Assembly: GCA_916613615.1 (NCBI GenBank)
Contig: OU744730.1
Location: 29,696,882 to 29,760,881 of the forward strand
Source: Steromphala cineraria
Taxonomy: Eukaryota; Mollusca; Gastropoda; Trochida; Trochidae
Direction: 5' to 3'
DNA: 64,000 nucleotides
The position numbers were made by a program, and so were the translations under genes. Numbering within the stretch: the stretch's first letter is position 1; every line of letters begins with the position of its first letter. Of this stretch, positions 25,458 to 38,200 are shown piece after piece. Under the pieces are notes generated by a model. It was not told where the DNA came from and did no database searches. It worked only from the letters and a program-made list of their open reading frames with translations.

Positions 25458-26262
25458 TTATACAAGGGAATAACCGGTTACTATTCTGGCCGCCTCAAAC
25501 TGGACCTTTTCAATTTTATCTGATAAATCTAACGAACAGCCATCCCACAGTTCACAAGCGTATGCAAGATGGGGTCTTACAAACACTATATATATCTTAT
25601 TAAGGGTTTCTCTGTTTAACATAAACTTTAATTTTCTCATAGATGAAACCATTGAGGAAGTTGTTTTTACAATGCTGTCAATATGGTTGTTCCATTTACA
25701 ATCGGATGCAAATATTATCCCAAGATGTTTGTGAGAATTTTTAAAACATACATTCTGATTTTCTAAAGTTAAGTTTAAATTTGTATTTTTATCTTTTAAA
25801 CTAAATAGAACAGCTTCTGTTTTACTGGGATTATAAGCCACAAGCCATCCTTTAGCCCAACATGATAACGTTTGGAGATTCTTATTAAGCGCATCTTGCA
25901 TAAGCTTGTTATCAATTGATGATATCCCCATTGACGTGTCGTCAGCAAACAAGCGTGCAGCACAATCTAGTTCATCTGCGATATCATTTACATACACGAT
26001 AAATAGGAAGGGACCCAGGACTGATCCCTGCGGAACTCCCGCAGATAAAGTTTTTGAACTAGATAACGATCCATTTAGAAAAACCCTTTGAGTCCTACCT
26101 TTGAGATAACAATGTAACCACTTAAGTAATCTTACACCTACACCATAACTTCCTAGTTTATGTATCAAACCTCTGTGCCACACTCTGTCAAAGGCTTTTG
26201 AAACATCACAAAAGACCATACAATAATCGTCCCGCTTATCTAGCGTGTAACAAATATTGTTA
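25458..26262 (-). pseudogene. Non-LTR retrotransposon RT, C-terminal part
   Basis: This minus-strand frame continues, in the same reading frame, into an inserted element up to 26,423; only the part given here is LINE. It encodes the catalytic half of a reverse transcriptase: DVSKAFDRVW, then AGVPQGSVLGP, then the active-site FADD, followed by the thumb-like and C-terminal region ending near AARIVTG. The organisation and motifs fit the jockey/CR1-type LINE group; I cannot fix the clade. The frame ends at a TAA soon after AARIVTG, earlier than most relatives, so the 3' end is truncated or degenerate. It is separated from the rest of the same RT by the element at 26,263-26,844. It is not functional as it stands. 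Confidence 0.9.
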
Positions 26263-26844
26263 CTGTAAATCAACAAATTAACGCGTGTATTAATTAACGC
26301 GAATGCCGTCCACCAAACACATATGCTTGTACTAATTAATGCGAGCAGGCGATAATTAGTGTTTACAAAATCACCTCCCAATTTACTGGTATTATCAGGA
26401 TTAGTCACTAAGCGGTAATCCAACTACTCATGTTCGAAAGTTTAACTCTTGTGTAAACATTATAATCCCTACGAGATTGCATGGCTTCGACTAACAATGC
26501 TACTCCCGTAACAACAACTTATCTGTCGGTCAATGGCGAGTTGAAAGCAATCATGAAAGAACAATTCACTGAGTGGTACGCAGACAAAGTGGCAGCCAAT
26601 CTACAGTCAAAGGATACCGACAAAGGTGTTGATCTGCGAATCAGTGTCATGAAACCTATCCATGCACGGTGGATGCAGTCAGCAAGTGCTTAAATAAACA
26701 CTAGGTGATTACGTCTTGACTAGTAGTTGTACTTGTGTTTTGTGTACAAAAGCGTTTATAAAACGCGCGACTTATTATCGCGCCTTGGTGTCTGACGCGT
26801 TTTTCGCGTTAATAAATCGCTCGCGTTAATTTGTTGATTTACAG
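26263..26844 (+). mobile_element. TA-flanked pogo-like DNA transposon remnant (582 bp)
   Basis: Perfect inverted repeats of 23 bp form the ends (CTGTAAATCAACAAATTAA, then CGCG), flanked by TA on both sides (26,261-26,262 and 26,845-26,846). Removing the element with one TA rejoins the interrupted RT reading frame exactly, so this is a clean insertion into the LINE. Further ATTAACGCG motifs recur inside both ends. The interior keeps a 70-codon transposase C-terminal fragment. TA targets and the transposase fragment point to the pogo branch of Tc1/mariner; the element is internally deleted. Confidence 0.93.
26481..26693 (+). pseudogene. Transposase C-terminal fragment, pogo/DDE type
   Basis: This 70-codon frame reads on the plus strand inside the 582-bp element, opposite to the LINE. 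The segments VNGELK, FTEWYADKV and VDLRISVMKPIHARWM resemble the C-terminal end of DDE superfamily endonucleases of the pogo/Tigger group. There, a VN-x-x-(F/L)K motif is followed by a WYA-type helix and a final L-x-PLHA-x-W motif. The DNA-binding domain and catalytic acidic residues are missing, so it cannot act as a transposase. The ATG is the first in the open frame, and an in-frame stop lies upstream. It may be just a remnant, or a short protein retained by chance. Family assignment is from remembered motif patterns. Confidence 0.7.
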
Positions 26845-27774
26845 TATATAGCTCTATCAATTGGTGTGTTGTAGAATGTCCAGTATGGAATCCCGATTGG
26901 TATTTGTATAACAACTTATTGTCGAGCAAGTAATTTGAAAAATATTTCAAGACAGTTCTCTTGAAAACCTTTCCCAAACAACTAATCAAGGAAATGGGTC
27001 GATTATTTCTGCAAATGGATTTATCTCCTTTTTTATAAAGCGGCATCACTTGTGCTTCTTTCCATTTATCGGGGTATACACCTGACGATAATGATTTATT
27101 GAATAACAAACATAAGGGTTTACTAACTGATTCCGCAATTGATGTCAAAAGTTTATGACTTAAGCGATCAGGTCCACTCGCTTTGTTTACCTGCAAGCAT
27201 TTAATGATATCAGCAATTTCACGTTCGTTTACCACGATATGATCAAGTGTACTGGTTGTACGCAATTTAAAGAAAGGAAGGGCCTTATTTGTATCATCTA
27301 TCTCGCATATTGACGAAAAGTATGAGTTTAATGCTTCTGCTTTGTCAAAGTCTGAGAAAATACTTTGGGCATTTTCCGTTTCATTTCGTAATGAAGGAAT
27401 AGGATTCATACTTCCTGTTTCTTTGATAAGTTTCCTTAATAATTTCCAATAAGATGGTTTGTTTTCTTTGCTAATCTCAGTAATAAATTCATCAAGGTTC
27501 GAAAGGTACTGTTCCTTTGCATAACACTTCATGTTGTTTATTTTATTCCGTTGCTTTATATATAATATTTCCTCGTTTCTATTTGTTCTTTTAGCCTTCT
27601 TTCTTAAACGATTGCGTTTTCGGGATTCTCGTCGTATTTCAGAGTTATACCATGGTTTGTCGTTTGGTCTAATTGTTACTTTTTCAGATGGTATACATTC
27701 CTGAATATATGTTCCTAGACGATCATAAAATATGCTAGTTGCTTCATCAATGTTTATCCTGTTAGTTATCAGAA
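26845..27774 (-). pseudogene. Non-LTR retrotransposon, linker and N-terminal RT part
   Basis: The open frame spans 26,756-27,820, but its first residues lie in duplicated flanking DNA and its last 30 or so in the inserted DNA element. The LINE part (about residues 16-324) has a basic linker (RKRNRLRKKAKRTN, about 68-81) of the kind found between endonuclease and RT. RT motifs follow: NKASGPDRL (212-220), PDKWKEAQVMPLYKKGDKS (250-268), RPISLIS (274-280) and YQSGFHTGHSTTHQL (307-321). The endonuclease is absent, giving the 5' truncation common for LINE insertions. The boundary near 27,774 is set by the return of unit sequence matching 21,241. The frame is otherwise uninterrupted, so the insertion is fairly young. 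Confidence 0.9.
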
Positions 27775-30026
27775 ACATGTTTAATGCCTTTAGTATAATG
27801 TAACACTTTTCCTTTGTCATTGCATGTTATTTCGATTGTTCATATATTATTTGTATATTAATTATCTATTGACAACACTTTTAAATTGTTTCTTACAGTT
27901 TCATTATCGTCTTTTGATATGTTTGTAGTAATCCTACAGTTTGACATTGGCCGATCTCTCTTTCAAATTTGTTTTCACATATTTGACCTCATTCAAAACA
28001 TTGAAAGAGAAGTATGTTAATTCTATGTTTTGATGCAACCTACATATACCAGTACAATCAGGGCAATTCTGATGTGAAGAGCGCTCTATCAATAGTTGAT
28101 TATCACCACTAGCTGCACAAAAATATTCATGAATACAGAATTTAAAAAATTGCTTAAATCAATTAGTTTTTAATATTGAAAGGCATTCATTCAATGATAA
28201 ACAGTTTAAAATAATAGTAATCACACATCAATTTTATCAAATATTTCAAACAACTACTAAGAATTGCAAATTTTGTGGGAAAACAAACAATATCTTAAGG
28301 GCAATAAAATCAAGATGATTGGTGTCTTTAATAAATAATAATTTCTTATTCCGTAGATCAATACATACAAACCTTTGTTCAACAACAATTTTGATGTGGT
28401 GAGTAGTTGTGCATACGAATATTAATCCTGAAAATAAGATTTATGTTATTTAGTCACAAAATATGACATGATGGCTTGTAATTACAGAGACGTTCAAAAC
28501 ATTTTTTTGAAGATTGATAGAGCTTTGTTTCTTGATCATGAATGGCTTTTCAATTTCATTGAGATAATTAAAACATGCATGCATAAATATCTCATGTGAA
28601 TTAAAATTAGAATCCTTACTTTGAAAGTGTTTCAAGTTAACTTCTTCAATCTTTTTTTCAGTTACACTATTCTATTTTGAAATAGAGTTTACAGTTTAAC
28701 AGTTAATTTAGCATTTTAATCATAAGATTGTATGATTTAAATTTATAAAACATGATTCACTATCCTAAGAAATAAAAGCGAATATAGGCACTTTTCATGT
28801 AAGTTATTCTTCTTAAAGCAAACTGATCAGACTTAAGTATCAGCTGTTTAGTCAAACACCTTACAAACTATACGCTATATGAACCTTTATAATCGCAGTT
28901 TCTAAAAAAAACATACAAACTTATTGAAATGGCTCAATAAAATGACCAAACCAAGGAAAGGAGAAGTTTTCATACATGGACTCAATTAAAAGGAATCCTT
29001 ATTTGATTATAGTCTTTTTATTAATATTTGACAACAATTATGAAAAATTGACCAAAGATGATCTGATGTGTGAAAGTCAAGTTGATACCACAAACGTTTT
29101 TATATCTTAAACCCAATGAGCACTAGAGCCATACCTATTTTCGATGAAAATTCAGTCTCATTACAACTTCACTCGTACTTCTTTAAATGTCAACATGATT
29201 TATTTTATTTGAGGAAGTAATTACGAAAACTACAATTTTAAAGTTAATAGTGATAACTTCCTTCTCACCATTGAAACTGTCCGATATTTTTACTTTTAAA
29301 TTTTGTTTATTTCTTGCACATGTTTTTCAAATAATTCCTTTTCTCATATGTTTGAATATGAGATAAAAGCTGTCCTTAAAAGCATTCTGATTACACAGTG
29401 TAAAACATCCTTCTTAAACGGACATGCTTTAAGATTCAAAGTGTTAATTGTTAATATTGATTTTGATTTTCTCATTTAAACAGACAGTCCACTGACTCTC
29501 TTTGATTGCACTGTATCATATCATCTTAAAAGATTTTAGTTCAAGTGTTGTTTTAAAAAAGTAGTGTTAAACTTCTTAAATATACTGCTGCTTATCAAGT
29601 CTATCACATATTTATATTTTATTAATGCTTCAGGCATCAAATAATGTCAAATTGTTTTTTTTAAATCATGGGCTTTTATTACATCAATATTCAGCAATTA
29701 CGGCTTTCAAACTTTAATTATGGTGTCCAATAAGTTGAATTATGCATAAACTGAACCGCTTTGACAGACTGTGACCCTCAAGTCATGATGATACACATTA
29801 TCAATTAACAAAAATAACAACCCAACCTCCGCAACCATGACAACGCAGCTTTTGATTACACAGTTTTAGGGAAGTTTCTAAGCTCTTCATAACATAATAT
29901 GTTTTTATAAATGTTGAGGCCTTTTTGTAGAATATCTAAGTTATATGGTAGCTTAGTTTCTGCAGTTGTGATTTTCTCATATATAATTTTCATTTAAGAA
30001 TAAGTTGTTAAATGCTATCAAAGATC

Positions 30027-30368
30027 TTAAACTATTGAATTACGAAGGGAGCAAGCAGTTGATATATATTGCCAGTGGAAGGACATTAGTGACTTGAGGT
30101 CCTTTATACCTAAAACAAACCGCTGCAGTCTGCAGTAGAGAGCTGTTCTAAATGCAGTCGGGTTTGAGAGCAATGCTAACTGAATGTCGGTACAGTACCA
30201 CCCATAGTTTGCTAGTTCCATCAGCAAAGCATTCACACAATTGTGTTGCGAGCTTTCACCGTGCAATAATACTAGCAGCCGTGAAATTAATGATATACTC
30301 TTGAAAGATGCGTTAAACTCCAGCTCATCTAACCTCCTTTTTATCTGCAATCCAATATTTGAAGACAC
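30027..30368 (-). CDS. Hypothetical 113-aa ORF, exon-like
   Basis: The minus-strand frame begins MSSNIGLQIKRRLDELEF and continues with ordinary globular composition: a charged start, a leucine-rich middle (SLISRLLVLLHGES), two TAFRTALYCRLQ-type stretches and no clear membrane segment. No known domain is recognised. Its counterpart in copy 1 has an in-frame stop and a frameshifting deletion, and in copy 2 it is more heavily altered. So it is either the last intact copy of an exon or an accident of a decaying repeat. A related minus-strand segment, reading SVAILSK and then LFDL or SFDLPRD, lies just beyond it near 30,400. That segment recurs at 2,800, 8,400, 36,340, 50,390 and 62,985. Confidence 0.22.
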   Translation of the reverse strand: MSSNIGLQIKRRLDELEFNASFKSISLISRLLVLLHGESSQHNCVNALLMELANYGWYCTDIQLALLSNPTAFRTALYCRLQRFVLGIKDLKSLMSFHWQYISTACSLRNSIV

Positions 30369-31428
30369 TTACTAATTAAGTCCAAGATCCCTCGATAAAT
30401 CAAATAGGCGTTGCTTTGACAGGATGGCGACACAAGGATTCACTTTGTCAGAGAAGGCTGCAACTTGGTGCTGGTATGCCACTTCAATCAACAGAATGGG
30501 ATAAGAAAAGATATGAAACTTTGAGTAATAGTCCTTTCATCGAAGGATTGGTATAAACTACTTTACTTTTCATTTTTCCAACTGTTCCCTTGTTGCATCA
30601 TTAAAAGAGATCGATAGCTATTAGAGGTCAGCTTCCACCAGTAGACGACAGTCAATGATGCGAACACCTTTAACGAACTTAAGGAAGGGAAAACGGTTTG
30701 TATAGTGTAACTGGACATGGTATGGTTGTTTTAAAATGAATATTTTCTTCTGCCGTTTATAACCATTGCTGTAATTTTTGCTTGAATGATTAATATCTAC
30801 TAAAAGTGCATGTGGGCTATTAAACGCATGGGCACTTGTATCATCTAAGAACTAAAACTTCTTTAAGAACTACAGAATTGTTTTCTATTCCTATGGACCT
30901 CCAATGGCGTCGTCACCGTTACAATTGCAAATTACAACCATCGATAGACCTGCTTCCGGACATACTTAATACTTTGGACACACACATTGTCACATGCCAT
31001 ATATTTGCTCTAAGACCATAACAAAACATACCATTAGTTAATATTCCTTACATACACGGCCAGGAAGCAATTAACCTAATTGACATGATGTTATATAATA
31101 AGAAATTTCCGAGACTTTATTGGAAAAAAATCATTTCTTTGTCATAGGATGTTATTACATTAAGCATTGAATTCACCTACACCAATATAATTATTGCCGT
31201 GCCAAAGTTCAACATTTGTGTATGTGTAATTGAATTTTCTCAGTTCTGAGAGTATATATTAGGTTGCATTCTCTTCCCACAGCTGCAGATCAGGTCATGA
31301 TATGTTGATGCAGCCTCTGTTATATTACGCCGAGCTTGTGGGATAGAATGGAAGACACCTGATTGGCATTTGATACAGGAATTCAAATTGATGGTGGTGC
31401 AATTTTTATCCGCCAGGGGAAACTGCCA

Positions 31429-31703
31429 GAACATAACATAACATAACACAACAGTCCATTTATAAAGCGCTAGTTCCATGCTCAAAGCATGCTCTGAGCG
31501 CACAAATTAAAGAAGATAAGCTTCTCTGAAGAGAAATGTTTTAAGGCTTCGTTTGAAGGTTGGAAGATTTTCCGAAAGTCGGATCATATGAGGGAGAGAG
31601 CTCCAGCTTGAAGCAGCAGCAAAAGCAAAAGAGCGTTGGCCATGTGCAACTGTCCTGACTTTCAGTATGCAAAGGAGCTGCTTTGACTCGGAACCCAGGA
31701 ATT
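31429..31703 (-). mobile_element. Putative SINE-like insertion with (ATAAC)n tail
   Basis: About 275 bp has no counterpart in copy 1, where the sequence passes directly from the AACTGCC context into CGGCGTAATAG (about 3,890-3,910). One edge is an ACATAACATAAC simple repeat that would be the tail if the element lies on the minus strand. The body includes ATTTATAAAGCGC, a GCTCAAAGCATGCTCTGAGC palindrome and a moderately GC-rich region. No A/B box was confirmed and no second copy was noticed here. It could equally be a LINE 3' fragment. Confidence 0.55.
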
Positions 31704-32342
31704 TCGGCGTAATAGACCAGAGGCTGTATCAACATTTCTTGACTTGATTTGCCTCTGTGGGGAGAGACTGATTAAGTTGAAAAAGTGAACATTTATAAGT
31801 AACCTCTACAATATCCATAGATATAAAAAGCATTACGATAAGGATTTTTATTAGATTTGTCTGTAAAGTCGTTTCATAACACTGTAAGTAAGTCCTTGTT
31901 TCCCTTGTTGTCGTAATGGGACAATGGGATATAAGTATAAACTTATTATAACTTTTCATGAATTATCCAGAAATTCACCTTTCAGGCATGACAAAATCTC
32001 ATAAGATGTGAATGTTTTTCCTATTTGATTTGTGTTTCTTACCATAGAAACACTACATTGAAAGGTTCAATATCAACCACTGTATATCCTTGTTTGATGT
32101 CTTTTTCAACTTACTCGCTAGTAAGTATTACAGCCTCTTGCACAATAAATATTTCATTCAGAAAGTGTTTTATCGGGTATATAGTAGACGCGCCAGAGGG
32201 CACAATAACATGAACAAGAGGACTCTTACATTCTGTGTCCTAAAGGGTTGTTGATGAATCATTGATATTTCAATATGAATAAAACAAGCTTGAGGCACGT
32301 GAAAAATGCGTATCAGTGTCTAAGTACCATTAGAATATGAAT

Positions 32343-32540
32343 TTACTTAGCAGCACATGAATGTTTATGCTGTATCAAGGTGACATTGTAAAGATTACGA
32401 TCAACTGCATTTAGCGTATAGTACTTTTGGGGCTTTTGTTCATTTACAATGGTTTCGTCTCCATTTGGAAGTAACGTCGATTTTGTGTCATAGATTGGTG
32501 GAGAAATGCGTATCAATGAATTACTTGCGTACCAAAACAT
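32343..32540 (-). pseudogene. Exon-like minus-strand frame, copy 3
   Basis: A 65-codon paralogue of the frame at 4,530-4,868. It keeps PNGDETIVNEQKPQ and YYTL, but differs at many residues around them and ends in a different C-terminus after a small deletion. The amount of amino-acid change argues against strong current constraint. Confidence 0.2.
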
Positions 32541-34899
32541 TTCTAGTGAAGAGGGATAATCTGAGGCCTACTGAATCATGGCAAAGGCATTGTGATATGA
32601 AACACCCTTTCATTCTGGAAGCGTTGCCATTTGCTGGACATAATCAAATGGGCTGTGGTGCATTTACATTCCGCCAGGGGAGAACACGGATTTGGTCCAT
32701 TTCTGAAAGAAGTTGGATCAACTTGATTCACCTCTGTGGAAGGAGAATGTGATAAACGATAGTAATACCATTATCATCATGCAGGTTATTTAGGTATTGA
32801 ATATCAGTGTTTGTTTCTGCACTGAAATGTGAACCCTGTCAATACTACATTCAATCTTGCGTAAACTAAGCTTAATCAACACCACTAACTATTCATAACT
32901 TCCTTTTTCTTGAACTAATTCATGAATACACAAACCTGTTCTGTAATTTGAAAACTGAAACTGAAATATTTTTTTCCTACGTTATGATGCAAAAACTTCC
33001 AGGTTATTACAACTACAAAGCTTCTGCAGTGATATCAATATTCTAATATTACAAATAAGTTCGACGTGAATCAATGATTATCAGAGTTAAAACTATCTTT
33101 AGTCGAGTTATGAATCTTGAATTCAATTCAATGAAAAATGCTTTAGAATAACAGGTATTATTTCACATTTTCATGAAATGAATGCAAATTATATAGTCTT
33201 TTGACATGAAAGCTAATAATATTATTGTAGCACTAAAATCAATGTAAAATTGATGTATGAAACAGCTAACCATTTCTGACTGATATGTTTGCATGATAAT
33301 ACACATAACTCATTGATAACCAAACATTAAAGAACCTGGGTGAAATTTTTCATAAAGATTGTTTAATCTTTACTAAATCGATTTGTTTGAGTCTCATATG
33401 TAATTAATTCATAATCTAGTTTTGAAGAAGAAGGCAGTCGTTTTTATGTTTTTAAGCTCAGAAACTAGAAGTTTATTTTTATGTTAACATTTGCCTGGGC
33501 GTTTTAAGGGTTCATAATAGCAGGGATTAAACTACATATGCATAGTGAATGATTTAAAAATCCAAAAATTTAAGCACGACCTTTTACTCAACCATGATTA
33601 TATGCTTTAACTTTAAAAGTTTAAATTGAGCATGTTCTTAATGAAAGGGGTCATGGGTAAGACTGTTTTGATGTAGCATGATCCACTCTGGATCTAATAT
33701 CAAATATCAGTTATTTGTCCATGCCGATGTAACAAGTCACATAAATAGTGTCCTTTGATAAGTTGTATTCCTTAGTTCAGACCTCAAATAGACATCAACT
33801 GTTAGGTAGGATATAAAAGAGTAAATATCTACAGTGATGATCAATATTTCAATGACAGGTGTAACTGAACTAAGATTGTGTATACATACATTCTATCTGA
33901 CACGAACTCAATACAATATACGAAGTGCACCAACTAAAGCGTGATGTTTTTGTACCACTGTAATCAAATTAACCTATAATAAATACTGCTCTGAGCATTC
34001 TTGTTAATACTTTCTTAATACTTAATACTTTAAGTTTTCCTATTACATTTATAATTTTGGTTTTAATAACCGTCATCAATGGTTCAAGTAAAACATAAAT
34101 AGGTTAATTAAAAATTGTCATTAAGCCCTGGTTTAGAGCAAAATATGTCTTGATAAGATCATGTACGACTTTTATTTATCATTTAAAAGATCCGGAATCT
34201 ATTTTACATCATGTGAAATATTTCACATAAATCATGATAAAATATTTTCAAAAGAAATATTCATCAAATGTTGGTTTGTCTAATGATAATTTTTGCAGGT
34301 TATAATGTTCTCATTTCTTATTTGAGAAAGAATATTTTATTTACAGTAATGCAAACAACCAAAAATGTGCATTAAATTCATGCATGTTCAATCAGATTGA
34401 AATACCCCAATATTGAAAGTGTTCAAACTATGATATTAAATCCTTCCCTTTCGTATGTCTGAAAAGGAGATAAAAGGTGCCCTGAAAAGCATTCTGATTA
34501 AACATCGTAAGAAGTCCTTCAAAAGCAGGATGTTTAAAACTCTAAAGTGCTGCTTGTAAACTGCGAATTTGATGTCACATTTTAAAAGCCTTTCTGCGGA
34601 TTCTCTTTGATTGAACTGTAAAGATCTAACCACTAAACATTCACAGATATGAATACAAGACTTATGTTACATTATATTTTACACTACACTGTCTTTAAGG
34701 TAATGGTTTCATTATTTCCTTTATGTGTGTCTATTAATTTCAGCAAATGTATAACACAACATCACGAGGGCCATTGATATTTTTATTAGTACATTACAAG
34801 GGAAAATGTCACCTGACATTTAATAACCATGTGCTTGAGAGCAATTGCAGTAGTCACTGCTCATTTTAAGCTAATACGGCTTCGCGGATCCGTCCTTAA

Positions 34900-35254
34900 A
34901 GGGGCAGTAGCACGTTTTAGGAGGAATATAAGGTTATGTCAGGAAAATGAAAAAAAAATGGTTCCAATTGAAAGACAATATAGGTAAACTAAATGGAGCA
35001 GTAATAATTCAAATATATAACGTAAAGTTTAGCCATGCGATTGCTTTTTTTACACAAAATGAACAAAAGGTGTTCACACAAAATTGCCTCCAATGGATTT
35101 TTTGTGAATCTTCATACTTTGTCCTCTAACTATGGATGATTGGCTTGTGCAATGAGATTTTTGACACTATCAAAATAATCCATTTAGCATTAACTAACAA
35201 TTATCAGTGAAAATTTTAAGATATAAAATTATCAAAAAACGTGCTACTGCCCCT
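34900..35254 (-). mobile_element. TTAA-flanked MITE, copy 2 (355 bp, inverted)
   Basis: It has the same terminal repeats as the 7,839 element, with TTAA at 34,896-34,899 and 35,255-35,258. The interior is the reverse complement of the 7,839 copy. The equivalent place in duplication copy 1 (7,019-7,022) is empty and reads CTAA between matching flanks, so a single base separates it from the expected target. The insertion therefore postdates the duplication. Confidence 0.92.
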
Positions 35255-38200
35255 TTAACTTTGAGAGTTTAGACTTCTTCTCCAGAAGAATAAGACCTAA
35301 AAAAGGGGCAACTTTGTGTACTTTGTGACTTGAGAGAGATTATAATTTATAAATTCTCTGGCATAATGCACAATGATCAGACCCGCATAGGATGAGTTTT
35401 TATTACATTTCATCATCTCATAAGAAAGCCTCTGAGAAGCAATTGAAAAATATTTGTTACAGGATACAGTCATTGAATATTTCAGTTTGTAACATCTTTT
35501 CATACAACATTTAAACTTGTATAATTTAGTCAAATAGTAGCATAAGCTTAGTCATAAATTTCAGTTTTTAATTCTCGTGATTGGACGTGTTTTTTTACTC
35601 AAAATGTAAAGAAGAAGGTTTTGCAATGGAAGCTTAATAAGTGCATGCCTACATTTAATGCCACACCTGCATCTTCATGTACGTAACAGTTGGCTGAAAA
35701 TGCTTCATGAATAAACATATACATTTATCATTGCTGTGATGGGTTTATTTAAATTGAATATAACAAATGAAGAAACTATGTGGATGTTTATCCGTCATGA
35801 AAGTAAAAGTGTTTACTTTGTTGAATTTCAATGTTTCAATAACTCATTGTATGTGTTTTTGGATATCTTATCCGTTTTAAACTGAAATATTTAGAGATAG
35901 AGAGAGAAGATAAAACTGCATGTGAGTGAGATTAAACGTTCCTGTCATATATTTCATGACATGTTGGTCAAAAGAGTGAAAAAGTGGAGAAACTTAGCAT
36001 GGATCAAGTTTTAACATTGATAAACTATCAGGACATCATTAACAATTTGGTTGAAACCATTGTCTCTGTGAATAAAGTTTTGTCATATAGGTTTGATGTC
36101 AGAATAACTTGTTAGTTTCTGTAAAGAATATCAAAAGATCTTAAACTATTGAAAATAATTCTGAAGCTAACACCTTTCGTTCTCACAAACTTTAGAAATT
36201 ATTCCGAGCAGCCTGTCCCGGGGGGTTTGAGTGATGAATATTTAGGATGGAAGAATACTTACGATGCAACTTTCATTTTTGTCTAGAATTAAAAACTTCT
36301 AGACACTTAAATAAGTTCAAATCCCTTGGTAAATCAAATGAGCCATGCTTTGACAGAATAGCGACACAATGTCTTAACATAGTCAGTGAATGTTGCAACT
36401 TATCAGTAATAAAAGTTTTATAAAGAGATGTTACATCAAAGATACGATATAGACTAGTTGTACTATTTTAGGTTCTAATTTTGTCTGGCTCTTCAAGGAT
36501 TTGTACTTTTTGCATCGTTAGAACACATTAATAGTTACACGAGGTCAAATGACTTCTCTTAAAAGGAATTGAGAATGGATTACCTAATAATATTCATCAT
36601 CAAAGCGATTTCCCTTTTTATATTTATACATAGTGCATTTCAGAAACTTTATTAAAATAGAACTACTATATACTAGTAGGGGTTAGATTTAGCTAAGTAT
36701 TCATATATCGGGTATCTTACATGTATGTTCTTTTATGTGACATGTCACAAAATAGTTCATACAAAGAAAATCCTTTTGTTCCTAACTTTTATCACTGCCC
36801 TTTGCAAAGATATTTATTCAAGGTCATATTGCACTGTTTTAGTAAATAAGACGTTCAGAATTACATTGACAGATGGATCATCAATATACCTTATCTTGTA
36901 GTTATGTAAACATTGGCATTGTTTTTGTTGACTTAATTAAAATCATTTCAACCACAATGGAATATGAATTCTTACAGACAAAACACCTTGTATAATGGGA
37001 CAAACAGAACACCTTTTACTCGTGTTTCGAGTTGGAGTTGTAGAGGTTCTTGTAAATTATCCTATTCTTATAGGTCTGTAGGTACTTTATTGACCATACT
37101 GGCCATTCAATCCTTTTTTCAGATATGTCTCTGGGTATTGACCATATCGACTATTCAAAGCTTTTTCAGATAAAGACAACAAAGGCGTTGTTAAGTAACT
37201 AAATTAGAACTGTCGTTAAAGACTGCAACCGGAAATACTGTTTCTTATGTACACACATATAGTCACATGCATTCGGTAATAGTAAATTTGCTTTCTGACC
37301 AACACAAGACAAACCAATAGGTAGTATTGATTGCAGGCGTTGTCAGGAAGTATTGGACCTTATTGACATGATCTTATTCCGGTAACTGTCAACAATCATC
37401 GACCAGCGGATTTGCAGAGGAATTAATATGCACAAAAGAGGTAAAACGGAAAACAACGTTTCTGACTATTTGAATGATCCATCCTCAAAGTACATTTAGT
37501 AATTGTTAATCGAATTTACCTTTAAATGGAAACCATCAAAATATAAATATGAAGAAGTTGAAAATCCCATAAGGCACATATACACATGTAGAGCGATCTA
37601 TGACCCAAGTTTAGTTGAAGTAGGTCATACACTTTGAAGTTACGCTCCGAAAACCTAAATATTATGGACGGATGGGGCGATGACTATATCCAAAGGCAAA
37701 TAAATCCTGCATACATGTTTTGACAGTTATATTAGACTTAGGTAGATAAGGGAAGATATGACAAACTCAATATATAGTCAACAACATTTCATAATTCTAC
37801 AATTCCTGTATTACAAGAGAGCCGAGTGAATGTTTGAAAAACCACGGTTGTAGCGATTTTTGTTAACCTTTTGACATTCTGTGCATTAGGAATAGAATCA
37901 TCTCGTATCAAAATTACTATGTACATGAAGTGCGATAACTGCTTCAACAACATTTTACAAGCTTTCAGACTCTATTAGAGGAAGCCATTACTTCATTCAG
38001 TATCTTATCTTTAGGAACGGATTGACTAATGTATATGGTATTACCGTGTATCAAAACGGTAAAAGGAAATATGTGCTTGAGGTTGAAGAACTTAAAGTTT
38101 CACACTAATTGTTTTTCCAAAACTTGACACTGACAATAAGAATCTAAAGTGTTTGAAAACTAAATGACCAATCGTATTACATAAATGTAATCATGTATAT

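Noticed and set aside
34947..35129. 60-codon frame inside the 34.9-kb MITE
   Set aside because: No frame of this kind was seen in the two sister copies and there is no domain.
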